This document shows, one piece after another, positions 9,037-17,495 of a stretch of DNA of 64,000 bases (position 1 is its first letter; every line of letters begins with the position of its first letter). The stretch is from Bacillus sp. RAR_GA_16 (lineage in GTDB: Bacteria > Bacillota > Bacilli > Bacillales > Guptibacillaceae): contig NZ_JAIUKZ010000008.1 of the NCBI RefSeq assembly GCF_020165985.1, positions 124,001 to 188,000 of the forward strand, in the 5' to 3' direction. The notes below the pieces were generated by a model. It saw only the letters and a program-made list of their open reading frames with translations. It was not told the DNA's origin and did not search any database. Position numbers and translations under genes: made by a program.

Positions 9037-10575
9037 TTAAAATCCAGTTGGCCAATTTGCTAGTTTTCTTTCACTGATAGAGCCTTTTTTATAACATGCC
9101 AGCTCTAGCGTTTTAGCAAGAAACTGTCTCGTTTCTCCAGGCTCAATCACATCATCTATTAAATGTTTTGCCGCTGCTTTATAAGGTGAACTATCAAAAC
9201 TCCATTTTTCTAAGAGCTTCTCTCGATCCTCTTTTGGATTTTCAGATCGCATCAATTCTCTTCCATAGACGACATTGATTCCAACTTCAGGCCCTGTAAA
9301 ATTGATTTCAGCAGTTGGCCAGGCAACGACAAAATCGGCTCCCATCGTTGGACCACACATATTTCCGTAAGCTGCTCCAACGCTTTTCCTTATGACCACT
9401 GATACTTTAGGAACTGTCGATTGTGCAAGGGCTTGATTCCACATCATAATCTTAGTAGGGATTTTCCCTTTTTCTGCTTCAGAGCTTACTCGAAAACCGG
9501 GGATGTCGTGAAGAAAGATTAATGGAATATGAAACGAATCGCACATGCAAATAAAATCTGTCGCCTTTTCGCATTCTTGAACACCTGCCGCGCCAGCATA
9601 TTTCATCGGTTGATTTGCAATAATCCCTACAGATCTCCCTTCGATTCTTGTTAAAACAGTTAGAAGTGCAGGTCCGAATTCTGGCTTTATCTCAAAAAAG
9701 TTTCCATCGTCAACGATCGTAGAGATCACTTTTTTCATATTGTAAGCGCGATTTCGTTTTTCCGGAACAACAGATAGCAACTGATCAACCCTTCTTTCTA
9801 CAGAATCATCATTTAGAAAAAGTGGCGGTTCTTCTTCGCTATGTGATGGAAGAAAGCTTAAGAACTTCTTTAATTGAGCAATACATTCTTCTTCGGTCTC
9901 AGCTGATTGATCAATTTGTCCAGTATAGTGATGATGCACTTCAACGCCACCTAGTTGTTCTTCTCCTATTTTTTCACCAGTAGCCATTTCAAGCATTCTA
10001 GGTCCAGCTACTCCCATACACGTTCCATTTAGTTGGGTAACAAAATCAGAAGATACTGCAAGCCACGTCGGTCCTCCAAAGCTATCACCAAGAATGGCCG
10101 TTACCATCGGAACTTCACGATGATGCATTAACATTTCTTGAGGAAAAAGCTTATCACTAATGCCGTCAGAACCCATTCCATCTGGCATTCGAAGCCCTCC
10201 TCCTTCACTTAAATTAACTAAAGGCAACCCTCTTTTTAATGCATAAGCATGCGCAGCTTTCGTTTTTCGAATATGAACGGCACCCTCGGTACCGGCAAAC
10301 ACCGTTTTATCGCCCGCCTGAACAACGACTGGACGTCCATTTACACGACCCACCCCACAAATAACGCCATCACCTGAACTCTTTTCTTCATGTCCAGGAA
10401 TTTCAGAGGTGTTCAATTTCCCAAACTCAAGGAAAGATCCTTCATCAACGAGGAGCGCAATTCGTTCGCGAGCGGTCTTTTTTCCTACTGCATGAAGCGC
10501 ATCAATCTTGTGTTGACCACCCATTCGTTCCGCACGAAGTCTACGATTCTTCAAATCTTCTACATACGATTCCAT
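9037..10575 (-). CDS. Acyl-CoA carboxylase, carboxyltransferase (beta) subunit
   Basis: A carboxyltransferase of the propionyl-CoA/methylcrotonyl-CoA carboxylase beta family, about 512 residues with two crotonase-like halves. ENLSEGGGLRMPDG-type oxyanion segment (NLSEGGGLRMPDGMGSDG) and GIIANQPMKYAGA with FLHDIPGFRVS and SVGAAYGNMCGPTMGADF mark both halves. AAGGAGTGG lies seven bases before ATG 10575 (ATG 10578 is also possible); an upstream ATG at 10593 forms an ATGA overlap with the ligase stop. No biotin carboxylase or biotin carrier gene is adjacent, so the partner subunits must be elsewhere, or the protein acts as a decarboxylase subunit. Confidence 0.88.
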   Translation of the reverse strand: MESYVEDLKNRRLRAERMGGQHKIDALHAVGKKTARERIALLVDEGSFLEFGKLNTSEIPGHEEKSSGDGVICGVGRVNGRPVVVQAGDKTVFAGTEGAVHIRKTKAAHAYALKRGLPLVNLSEGGGLRMPDGMGSDGISDKLFPQEMLMHHREVPMVTAILGDSFGGPTWLAVSSDFVTQLNGTCMGVAGPRMLEMATGEKIGEEQLGGVEVHHHYTGQIDQSAETEEECIAQLKKFLSFLPSHSEEEPPLFLNDDSVERRVDQLLSVVPEKRNRAYNMKKVISTIVDDGNFFEIKPEFGPALLTVLTRIEGRSVGIIANQPMKYAGAAGVQECEKATDFICMCDSFHIPLIFLHDIPGFRVSSEAEKGKIPTKIMMWNQALAQSTVPKVSVVIRKSVGAAYGNMCGPTMGADFVVAWPTAEINFTGPEVGINVVYGRELMRSENPKEDREKLLEKWSFDSSPYKAAAKHLIDDVIEPGETRQFLAKTLELACYKKGSISERKLANWPTGF

Positions 10576-10589
10576 CATTCCACTCCTTT

Positions 10590-12221
10590 TCATTTCTTTA
10601 ATAACCTTCTTAATACTTTACCTGAAGATGTAGCAGGTAGACTCTCACGAATTTCGATTATCTTGGGTGCTTTATAAGCAGCCATATGATCTCTAGACCA
10701 TTCCATTAATGTTTCTGGTGATACGGTTGAATGATTAGAGTGTAAAACAACGACTGCCTTAATGATTTCACCTTTTTGTTGATCAGGAATTCCAATAACC
10801 GCTGTTTGCTTAATAGCTGGATGTTCATTCATTAACGCTTCAACATCCTCTGGAAACACGCTAAAACCAGAACTTTTAATCATCTCTTTCACACGACCTC
10901 GAAAATATAAATATCCATCTTCATCAAGATAGCCGATATCTCCTGTATAAACCCATCCATTTTTGAGAGTAGCAGCAGTTTCTTCAGGTCGATTGTAATA
11001 TCCCTTAAAAACACCTGGACTTTTAATGATAATTTCTCCCTCGCCAAGTGGACCAACTTCTTCCCCACTTTTCACATCAATAATTTTTATTTTCGTTTCA
11101 TGAATCGGAATACCACAGCTTTCGTATTTAATATTTTCGATGGGCATAAATGTATCGCATGTGTGTGTCTCACTTAAGCCATAGGACGCTTCGTATAGTA
11201 GGCAGCCATTCGTTGCATCTCTCCATTGCTCAGCTAGACTTTGAGTGACTTGCATACCAAAACTTGTCGCTAGATTAAATCGAAGCGAAGATAAATCTCG
11301 TTCGATGAGATCAGGCATTTGCAAGATTGCGCCATTCATCGGGGCAATACTATACCACATTGAAATACGATGCTTCTCAATTGCTGATACGACCGTTTCT
11401 GCATTAAACCGACTGAGCAGCACCGTTTCATTACCGCTATAAACAGGTAAATTAACACCCATTACCATTCCAGCAATATGACACAATGGAGCGATCGCTA
11501 ACAATTTGTCGTCCTGTTTAATTTGATTGCAGCTCACCGTAGCAGCCGTTTTAAATAAAGCGTTTTTATAAGTGAGCATTGCTGCTTTAGGTCTACCGGT
11601 TGTTCCTGATGTGAATACCATTAAGCACACATCATTTAATTTGACTGGGGCAGATTGAAATGAAACTTCTTCTGTATGATAGAGAGACTCTAAAGTTGTA
11701 AATTTTGAAGATTTAATAGGGGATTCCAATTCAGATGGCACGTTTTTGGACTGATCTGGGGAAAGAAGCGACGTATAAGAAACTGTTACGATAAAGGTAA
11801 GAGCTTCTTCAACATCTTCTAAAATTGTTAAAAGTTCTAAACCACATATTATTCCTTTTATGTTTGCTTCTTGAATTAAATAAGAAAGTTCAGAAGTTTT
11901 ATACATGGGGTTTAACGGAACGACAACCGCCCCAAGCTTTTGAATAGCATAGTGAGCGATAAGGTACTGCGGACAATTTTGCATATAGAGGGCAATTTGA
12001 TCACCTTGTTTGACACCAATTCGTTCCATATAGTTTGCTAATTGATTTGAGTGTTGATTCCATTTTTCCCATGTTAATTGATAACCATAGTAATGAACGG
12101 CGATTTCGTTTGGTTTTTGCTCTGCTTGAATGGACAGATATTCGTGAAGGGGTCTTTCTCCATCTCGATAAGTTAACGTAGAAGGTACTGTTTCTGGCCA
12201 AAATGATTTAAACTGTTTCAC
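10590..12221 (-). CDS. Acyl-CoA ligase (AMP-forming)
   Basis: A second ANL-family ligase of 543 residues. FTSGTTGRPKAAMLTYKN is the P-loop, YEASYGLSETHTCD the A5 region, WVYTGDIGYLDEDGYLYF the A7 motif, and LPATSSGKVLRRLL carries the catalytic lysine. It starts with GTG at 12221, eight bases after AAAGGGTGG. It heads the first transcription unit, with a TetR-type operator and a promoter directly upstream. As the promoter-proximal ligase it probably activates the primary substrate of the pathway; the other ligase at 3345-4961 may act on a different chain length. Confidence 0.9.
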   Translation of the reverse strand: MKQFKSFWPETVPSTLTYRDGERPLHEYLSIQAEQKPNEIAVHYYGYQLTWEKWNQHSNQLANYMERIGVKQGDQIALYMQNCPQYLIAHYAIQKLGAVVVPLNPMYKTSELSYLIQEANIKGIICGLELLTILEDVEEALTFIVTVSYTSLLSPDQSKNVPSELESPIKSSKFTTLESLYHTEEVSFQSAPVKLNDVCLMVFTSGTTGRPKAAMLTYKNALFKTAATVSCNQIKQDDKLLAIAPLCHIAGMVMGVNLPVYSGNETVLLSRFNAETVVSAIEKHRISMWYSIAPMNGAILQMPDLIERDLSSLRFNLATSFGMQVTQSLAEQWRDATNGCLLYEASYGLSETHTCDTFMPIENIKYESCGIPIHETKIKIIDVKSGEEVGPLGEGEIIIKSPGVFKGYYNRPEETAATLKNGWVYTGDIGYLDEDGYLYFRGRVKEMIKSSGFSVFPEDVEALMNEHPAIKQTAVIGIPDQQKGEIIKAVVVLHSNHSTVSPETLMEWSRDHMAAYKAPKIIEIRESLPATSSGKVLRRLLKK

Positions 12222-12235
12222 CTTACCACCCTTTC

Positions 12236-12254
12236 ATACTAACCGTTTAGTATG
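12236..12254. promoter_or_regulatory. Probable TetR operator 3
   Basis: ATACTAACCGTTTAGTATG is part of a near-perfect dyad (CATACTAA and TTAGTATG arms). It sits between the promoter at 12265-12294 and the GTG start of the first ligase, and aligns with operators 1 and 2. Confidence 0.72.
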
Positions 12255-12264
12255 TTCCATCTTT

Positions 12265-12294
12265 ATCATACAATTATTCATTCTTTTAATTCAA
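12265..12294 (-). promoter_or_regulatory. SigA promoter of the acyl-CoA cluster
   Basis: On the minus strand, -35 TTGAAT (12289-12294) and -10 TATGAT (12265-12270) are separated by 18 bp. Operator 3 covers the start of the transcript. Confidence 0.6.
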
Positions 12295-12365
12295 TAGAAA
12301 TTTCATGTTTTACCATATGAAAATTGGGAATATATTTCTTATTCACATAAGAAAGGAAGTTCAAC

Positions 12366-12812
12366 ATGAATCAAAACTTATATCAACTGACACGTGAATA
12401 TGAAACATTTACAGATGAATGCGAAGGGCAAACTGTCCCTGAATTTGTAGAAAATTTCATTTATGGATCAATGGATTATAACGAGGAAAATCTTCCTAAA
12501 CTGACAGAAGAAATGGGGAAACAGGCTCAAGGGCACGATCCTGAAAATTTTAAAAAAGCATTTGATGAAATGCTTCTTTATCTTAGAGATCGTTTTGTTG
12601 CTCTCGACCCCGATAAGGAATATTGGCCGCTTCATTATCGCGAAGGTGTTAGCGCCTTCGTTGCGATGATCGATGGTTTAATCGTACAGTATTTCTCTGG
12701 ACTCTATTCAGTTGAAGATTTGAAAGAAAGGACACCACTATTTGCTGCGATTATTCTTAATGGATTTGTAGGCATTAATGAAAATGAATACGATACGTTA
12801 TCTACAGACTAA
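12366..12812 (+). CDS. Conserved hypothetical protein, all-helical
   Basis: A 148-residue acidic, soluble protein read away from the acyl-CoA cluster. AAAGGAAG precedes ATG 12366 and a strong bidirectional terminator follows the stop. I do not recognise a family with confidence. The C-terminal half (GVSAFVAMIDGLIVQYFSGL then LFAAIILNGFVGI) has the helix pattern of a TetR-type ligand-binding domain, but there is no helix-turn-helix. It might be a stand-alone sensor or adaptor. No signal peptide, membrane segment or metal motif is seen. Confidence 0.65.
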   Translation: MNQNLYQLTREYETFTDECEGQTVPEFVENFIYGSMDYNEENLPKLTEEMGKQAQGHDPENFKKAFDEMLLYLRDRFVALDPDKEYWPLHYREGVSAFVAMIDGLIVQYFSGLYSVEDLKERTPLFAAIILNGFVGINENEYDTLSTD

Positions 12813-12816
12813 AATA

Positions 12817-12843
12817 AAAAATCCTGCCTTTGGCAGGATTTTT
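12817..12843. terminator. Bidirectional terminator
   Basis: AAAAATCCTGCC at 12817-12828 pairs with GGCAGGATTTTT at 12832-12843 around a TTT loop. It serves the plus-strand gene ending at 12812 and the convergent ypwA. Confidence 0.9.
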
Positions 12844-12846
12844 GGA

Positions 12847-14373
12847 TTATTTACTTTGTAAACGGTAAACGCTAGAGTACTTCTCTTCAAGGTATTGAAT
12901 CAAATATTCAGCGTTCAAGCCCTCTCCAGTTATATCTTTAATAATTTCAATAGGCTCCTTAAGTTTACCATATTGATGAATGTTTTCAGTAAGCCACTCT
13001 TTAATTGGTAGTAAATTCCCTTGTTCTAAAAGTTCATCAAACTGAGGGAGGTCTTTTAGCATAGCATTCTTCAATTGTGCTGCATAAATGTACCCAAGGG
13101 CATAGGAAGGGAAGTATCCAAATGAGCCACCTGACCAGTGTACGTCCTGAAGAACACCAACTGCATCGTTATCTGGCGTAATTCCTAAATACTCTTCCAT
13201 CTTCTCATTCCAAATGGTTGGCAAGTCTTTCACTTCTATTTCGTCATTGATTAACCCTTTTTCAATTTCATAACGCACCATAATATGAAGCGCATACGTC
13301 ATTTCATCTGCTTCTATGCGAATGAGAGATGGTCCAGCAACGTTTATGGCACGGTAATAGTCCTCCAAAGAAACATGATCAAACTGTCCTGTTGAATAAC
13401 TTTTAAGTTTTTCATAATTATCTTTCCAAAATGACTCATGGCGTCCAACAAAGTTTTCCCAGAAAAGAGACTGTGATTCATGAATCCCCATTGACGTACC
13501 AGTACATAAAGGCGTCCCAATTAATTTAGGTGATAAATTTTGTTCGTAAAGAGCATGTCCGCCTTCATGAATTGTTCCAAAGACTGCTGTGCGGAAATCC
13601 TTTTCATCATACTTTGTTGTGACACGAACATCGCCAGGATTCAGCCCCGTTGCAAAAGGATGCACCGTCTTATCAAGGCGACCTGCCTCGAAATCATAAC
13701 CCATTTTTTTCAATATATCCATACTAAATGCTTGCTGCTTATCTTCTGGAAAATGTTCAAATAAAAAGTCTGTTTTAGGCTGATCACTTGCTTGAACCAC
13801 TTGTTGTACAAGCGGAACAATATGCTCTCTAAGTTGGTTAAAGACGCGATCAATCGCCTTAACCGTTACCCCCGGCTCATACATATCAAGAAGCGTATCA
13901 TACTTATTTTCATTATAACCCCAATATTCGACAAACTTTTGATTGAACGCCACTAATTTTTCAAGATAAGGTCGAAACAACTCAAAGTCAGCTTTTTCTT
14001 TCGCTTCTTCCCAGATTGTTTCTGCTTTTGAACTTAAGATCACGTACTCCGAATATTCTTCTGCTGGAATTTTAATATTACGCTCATAATCTTTGCGACA
14101 CTCTTCAACCGTTTTAAGCGTGATCTCACTTAAATCTTTTTGTATGTCTTCTTTTGTAAGTTGATCAAGGAATCCTTTCATTTCAGAGGAAACCGACATT
14201 TCAAAAACCTCAGATGACATCATGCCAATAACTTCAGAACGCTGCTCAGCACCTTTTTTGGGTGCGCCAGTCCGAAGGTCCCAATACATGACGCCAATGG
14301 CTTCATTAAAGCTCATCATTTTTTTAACATACGATAAAAATTGCTTTTCAACTTGCTTCAGTTCAGTCGTCAT
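12847..14373 (-). CDS. ypwA: M32 carboxypeptidase (Taq type)
   Basis: A 508-residue metallocarboxypeptidase of family M32, like B. subtilis YpwA, which trims C-terminal residues from peptides in the cytoplasm. The zinc site HEGGH lies in FGTIHEGGHALYEQ, with the downstream Glu in MGIHESQSLFWEN. AVGVLQDVHWSGGSFGYFPSY is also typical of the family. The start was placed at ATG 14373 after AAGGGGAAAATAATT; a 21-codon upstream extension lacks a ribosome binding site. It converges on the preceding plus-strand gene. Confidence 0.92.
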   Translation of the reverse strand: MTTELKQVEKQFLSYVKKMMSFNEAIGVMYWDLRTGAPKKGAEQRSEVIGMMSSEVFEMSVSSEMKGFLDQLTKEDIQKDLSEITLKTVEECRKDYERNIKIPAEEYSEYVILSSKAETIWEEAKEKADFELFRPYLEKLVAFNQKFVEYWGYNENKYDTLLDMYEPGVTVKAIDRVFNQLREHIVPLVQQVVQASDQPKTDFLFEHFPEDKQQAFSMDILKKMGYDFEAGRLDKTVHPFATGLNPGDVRVTTKYDEKDFRTAVFGTIHEGGHALYEQNLSPKLIGTPLCTGTSMGIHESQSLFWENFVGRHESFWKDNYEKLKSYSTGQFDHVSLEDYYRAINVAGPSLIRIEADEMTYALHIMVRYEIEKGLINDEIEVKDLPTIWNEKMEEYLGITPDNDAVGVLQDVHWSGGSFGYFPSYALGYIYAAQLKNAMLKDLPQFDELLEQGNLLPIKEWLTENIHQYGKLKEPIEIIKDITGEGLNAEYLIQYLEEKYSSVYRLQSK

Positions 14374-14536
14374 AATTATTTTCCCCTTTTTAAATAGTCT
14401 GTTGCTTTGCAGTAAATTCGACACATCTCGTTTCATTATGTAAGGATTTGTCGGAAGTTAAAAAATTCTAAAATAATCGATCTGGACATTCTCATGTTAT
14501 CCTTTTGGTAAGAAAATAGTTCAAGGAGGGATTCAG

Positions 14537-14743
14537 ATGTCTATACAGAATCTGATACACACATTCGATCAGGTAAAAGGAAGAAAACCAGCCACCGCAG
14601 ACGAATTACTAGACTTCATCCAGGTGAATTATTTACAAGGATCGCTCTCTTTAAATGAGTATCAAACCTACTTTAAAGAACTTCATGCACAAGGTGCTAA
14701 GAAACCTGAATACTTCACGCATGAAGAGATGGAAGCCTTTTAA
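14537..14743 (+). CDS. yppF: YppF-like small protein
   Basis: A 68-residue soluble protein with a strong AAGGAGGG before ATG 14537. The core ADELLDFIQVNYLQGSLSLN and the ending KKPEYF resemble YppF of Bacillus, a short protein of unknown function. It stands alone, divergent from ypwA and followed by a long-loop hairpin. The family assignment rests on remembered sequence and is moderately sure; the coding call is firm. Confidence 0.75.
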   Translation: MSIQNLIHTFDQVKGRKPATADELLDFIQVNYLQGSLSLNEYQTYFKELHAQGAKKPEYFTHEEMEAF

Positions 14744-14780
14744 TCCCTCTTGTTCTATCCTACCACAAGATTACTATGAT

Positions 14781-14818
14781 ACGTCTAGGAAAAGGCATTC
14801 ATGTCTATTCCTAGACGT
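14781..14818. terminator. Hairpin between yppF and the DUF4359-like gene
   Basis: ACGTCTAGGAA (14781-14791) and TTCCTAGACGT (14808-14818) form an 11-bp stem with a 16-base loop. It is followed by T-rich sequence on the plus strand and can serve both convergent genes. Confidence 0.65.
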
Positions 14819-14825
14819 TTTCATT

Positions 14826-15134
14826 TCATTCTCTCTTTTTTAATTTTTCGATGTTCTTCTGATTAATGTAGAAGGAACCAAACATCCCAATCGCTACTAT
14901 TTCTTTATCATCCCATAATTTTGTTCGATATATTGAAAACACATAGGCTTCTGTTCGTGATGTTTGATCTCTTACGTAGGGAACAACGGCAAGATCCACG
15001 CCTAACTCAATCAGAGCATTTTGATCTTTCTTTAACTGCTTTCCAACCCATCTACTGTAATCATCCTCACTTGGATTCGTAAGGAACATTATGACAGCTA
15101 CTGAAAGAATCACACCCAAGATCGCTTTTTTCAT
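14826..15134 (-). CDS. Small membrane-anchored or secreted protein, DUF4359-like
   Basis: A 102-residue protein with an N-terminal hydrophobic segment (ILGVILSVAVIMFL, residues 5-18) after two lysines, so it is either anchored or exported. The following TNPSEDDYSRWV is the pattern remembered for the DUF4359 family. The C-terminal part (AIGMFGSFYI) could be a second hydrophobic patch. GAAGGGGTGG precedes ATG 15134. The function is unknown and no operon partner is present. Confidence 0.7.
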   Translation of the reverse strand: MKKAILGVILSVAVIMFLTNPSEDDYSRWVGKQLKKDQNALIELGVDLAVVPYVRDQTSRTEAYVFSIYRTKLWDDKEIVAIGMFGSFYINQKNIEKLKKRE

Positions 15135-15292
15135 GAAACCACCCCTTCATAGGCCAACTCTTCCTACTTTATGTTCCAACCCTCCTTCAAATGATTCATG
15201 CACTTCAAACCATTTCCATTTAATTTCGTTTAAGTAAGAAAGCCACGTGGTAACACATAAGTAAGTCAATTTTTTGGAAAGGGGAATTTAAC

Positions 15293-15532
15293 TTGAGACA
15301 ACATCGAATCAATACGTTAAAACCAGGTGAGCATTATAAAGCAAAAGAACTCGATAGCTTTGTATCGACCACCGATATTGTCCTGTTAGCAAGTAACGCT
15401 TCCCAACTTTTTTCTGACCCAGAGCGAGAATTTAAAGTGGTTCATGAAGTTGAAGGTTTTTTTGAACACTCTGCTGACGACGGTGAGAAATATTTTCGTG
15501 ATAAGCGAGCGTATGTAGTTGAAAAAGTCTAA
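15293..15532 (+). CDS. Conserved hypothetical protein, TTG start
   Basis: A 79-residue soluble protein that begins with TTG at 15293, behind AAAGGGG nine bases upstream. No ATG gives a comparable frame. The sequence is charged, without transmembrane segments or cysteines (DIVLLASNASQLFSD; EGFFEHSADDGEKYFR). I do not recognise the family. A strong bidirectional terminator follows it directly, which supports a real transcription unit. Confidence 0.65.
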   Translation: MRQHRINTLKPGEHYKAKELDSFVSTTDIVLLASNASQLFSDPEREFKVVHEVEGFFEHSADDGEKYFRDKRAYVVEKV

Positions 15533-15555
15533 TTAAATGATTTATAGAAAAACAC

Positions 15556-15589
15556 AAAAGCACCTCTCCATAAAAGGAGAGGTGCTTTT
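15556..15589. terminator. Bidirectional terminator
   Basis: AAAAGCACCTCTCC (15556-15569) pairs perfectly with GGAGAGGTGCTTTT (15576-15589). It lies between the gene ending at 15532 and the convergent ypsC. Confidence 0.92.
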
Positions 15590-15595
15590 GTTAAC

Positions 15596-16735
15596 TCAAT
15601 TTTTTGGCGGTCTTGGTCCAAAGAACTGATAGTAATGCGTTTTAATATCACCATTGTATAGCTTACGGTTCTTCGTCGCTCGCTTTCCGTATACTTCCTG
15701 GAAGCGAGGATGAGAAGTTAGAATGTACACTGACCAGGTATCAAGTCGCTCACGGAACGCTTTCCCCATTTTTCGATACATCTCTTCTACTTCTTCACGT
15801 TCACCGAGGCGCTCGCCATATGGTGGATTACCAATAAGGGTTCCATACTCAAATTTTGAGCTAACGTCCGTTACTTGCATTTGCTTGAATTGAATCATGT
15901 CTCCGAATCCAGCTTCTAGAGCATTATTCTTTGAAAGATCAACCATTTTGGGGTCAAGATCACTACCAAAGATGTGAAGAGGCTGATCATATTTTGCAAG
16001 ATCTTCCGCTTCGTTCATGGCCTCTTCCCAGCGTTTCTTTCCAATCCATGCCCAATCTTCGGATGCAAATTCTCGATTAAATCCCGGTGCGATATTTTGG
16101 CCAATCATCGCTGCTTCGATTGGAAGAGTTCCGGAACCGCAAAATGGATCCATGAAAGGTTTATCAGCATTCCAATTTGTTAGCATAACCATAGCAGCAG
16201 CCATTGTTTCTTTTAGAGGCGCAGCGCTATGAAGGTAACGGTAGCCTCTACGATGAAGCCCCTTCCCACTAGTATCAATTGTAAGGATAGCTGTATCTTT
16301 ATGAATGGCAACTTCTATTTTGTACAATGGTCCATCTTCTTCAAACCAGGAAACATTGTACTTTTCTTTTAAACTTTCAACGATCGCTTTTTTCACAATC
16401 GCCTGGCAGTCTGGAACACTGTAGAGCGTTGATTTTACCGATCGTCCGCTAACAGGAAATTCAGCATTCTCAGGTAACAAGTCTCCCCACGGTAGTGCCT
16501 TTGTTGCTTCAAAAAGCTCGTCAAACGACGTCACTTTAAATTCGCCAACTTTTAATTTTACACGATCGGCTGTTCTTAGCCAGTAGTTCGATCGACAAAT
16601 CCCAATTTCATCACTCTCATAAGTAACCTTACCATTTTCTACGCGTACATTTTCAAAACCTAGATCTTTTACTTCACGAGCAACCAATGATTCGAGCCCC
16701 ATGGTGGCCGTTGCAATTAATTCGTATTTCGCCAT
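15596..16735 (-). CDS. ypsC: THUMP-domain RNA (guanine-N2) methyltransferase
   Basis: A 379-residue SAM-dependent methyltransferase like B. subtilis YpsC and the N-terminal half of E. coli RlmL, acting on 23S rRNA or another structured RNA. The N-terminal ferredoxin-like/THUMP region covers about residues 1-160. The Rossmann domain shows DPFCGSGTLPIEAA (SAM loop) and the catalytic NPPY in IGNPPYGERLG. ATG 16735 is chosen because GGAGTGG lies eight bases upstream; the longer frame starts with a GTG inside that site. Placement next to rnpB and gpsB is as in Bacillus. Confidence 0.9.
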   Translation of the reverse strand: MAKYELIATATMGLESLVAREVKDLGFENVRVENGKVTYESDEIGICRSNYWLRTADRVKLKVGEFKVTSFDELFEATKALPWGDLLPENAEFPVSGRSVKSTLYSVPDCQAIVKKAIVESLKEKYNVSWFEEDGPLYKIEVAIHKDTAILTIDTSGKGLHRRGYRYLHSAAPLKETMAAAMVMLTNWNADKPFMDPFCGSGTLPIEAAMIGQNIAPGFNREFASEDWAWIGKKRWEEAMNEAEDLAKYDQPLHIFGSDLDPKMVDLSKNNALEAGFGDMIQFKQMQVTDVSSKFEYGTLIGNPPYGERLGEREEVEEMYRKMGKAFRERLDTWSVYILTSHPRFQEVYGKRATKNRKLYNGDIKTHYYQFFGPRPPKN

Positions 16736-16903
16736 CTTTTCCACTCCAATCTTTTCGCTCTTCTATGTAAATAGTCGGTGTCTTAGTAATCATACAAAAA
16801 ATGAATATGTTATGTTAGTCCTATTTTCAATTCAATGAGTTATTGCTTAACCCGAATTCCTCTTAGGTTTTCCATTCATACACGATTTATAGCCTTAACG
16901 TAC

Positions 16904-16926
16904 AAAAAAGCCCCATAAGGGCTTTT
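16904..16926 (-). terminator. rnpB terminator
   Basis: On the minus strand AAAAGCCC, a short loop and GGGCTTTTTT form a hairpin with a T tract just beyond the 3' end of RNase P RNA. Confidence 0.85.
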
Positions 16927-16930
16927 CATC

Positions 16931-17352
16931 AAAGATGATAACGTTCTGTAAGCCATGTTCTGTTCTATCGTACTGCGAACGGGTCTCCCCTCGTACTCAA
17001 GTGGTAATCATCTATCTCCAGACGCGTCCTCACCGCCTGGCTTTCTCTCCGTTCAATTCCTTCGAGAAAGCTCCCCTACCATAATTTGGGTTTCTCGCTC
17101 GTGGGGTTTACCTCGTTCCACTCTTGATGTTTCCATCAAGACTTCGTCACTGTGGCACTTTCAGAGTATTCAGGCCGTATCCGTTAAGAACTTAGGCCGT
17201 TTCCCCGCCGTTAGCCCAAAATTGGACTACCCTGACTTATTGTTTCATCAGGCACGAACACTACGATCGTCTCAGATCGTGCGAGCATGGACTTTCCTCT
17301 ATATGCTACTTATGTGTAACATACAGCGATCACCCGAACGTTATCATTATTA
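16931..17352 (-). ncRNA. rnpB: RNase P RNA, B type
   Basis: This is the catalytic RNA of ribonuclease P, which removes the 5' leader of pre-tRNA. The minus strand contains family hallmarks in order: AACGTTCGGGTGATCGCTG, GAGGAAAGTCCATGCTCGCA, GAAAGTGCCACAGTGACGAA, GTGGAACGAGGTAAACCCC and GATGATTACCACTTGAGTAC. The P1 helix is perfect: ATGATAACGTT at the 5' end pairs with AACGTTATCAT (plus-strand positions 17337-17347 and 16935-16945). The end points are approximate to a few bases. Its position between gpsB and ypsC is the usual one in Bacillaceae. Confidence 0.96.
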
Positions 17353-17366
17353 GGACAGCAAAAGCT

Positions 17367-17395
17367 ATTATATCTTATAAACTGCATTCATGCAA
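17367..17395 (-). promoter_or_regulatory. rnpB promoter
   Basis: On the minus strand, -35 TTGCAT (17390-17395) and -10 TATAAT (17367-17372) are separated by 17 bp. Transcription would begin near 17360, just before the mature RNA. Confidence 0.85.
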
Positions 17396-17467
17396 GGTAA
17401 CTTAATAAAATGTGTTTCTGATTCTTTAATTATTATAGTACGGTGAGTGAAATTTATCAAGTCTATA

Positions 17468-17495
17468 AAAAATAAACCACCATTCGGCGGCTTAT
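17468..17495 (-). terminator. gpsB terminator
   Basis: On the minus strand AATAAGCCGCC, GAAT and GGTGGTTTATT form a stem with G-T pairs followed by six T. It overlaps the gpsB stop codon. Confidence 0.8.

Noticed and set aside
16955-17353. 132-codon plus-strand open frame
   Set aside because: It is antisense to RNase P RNA and has no ribosome binding site; the RNA explains the sequence.
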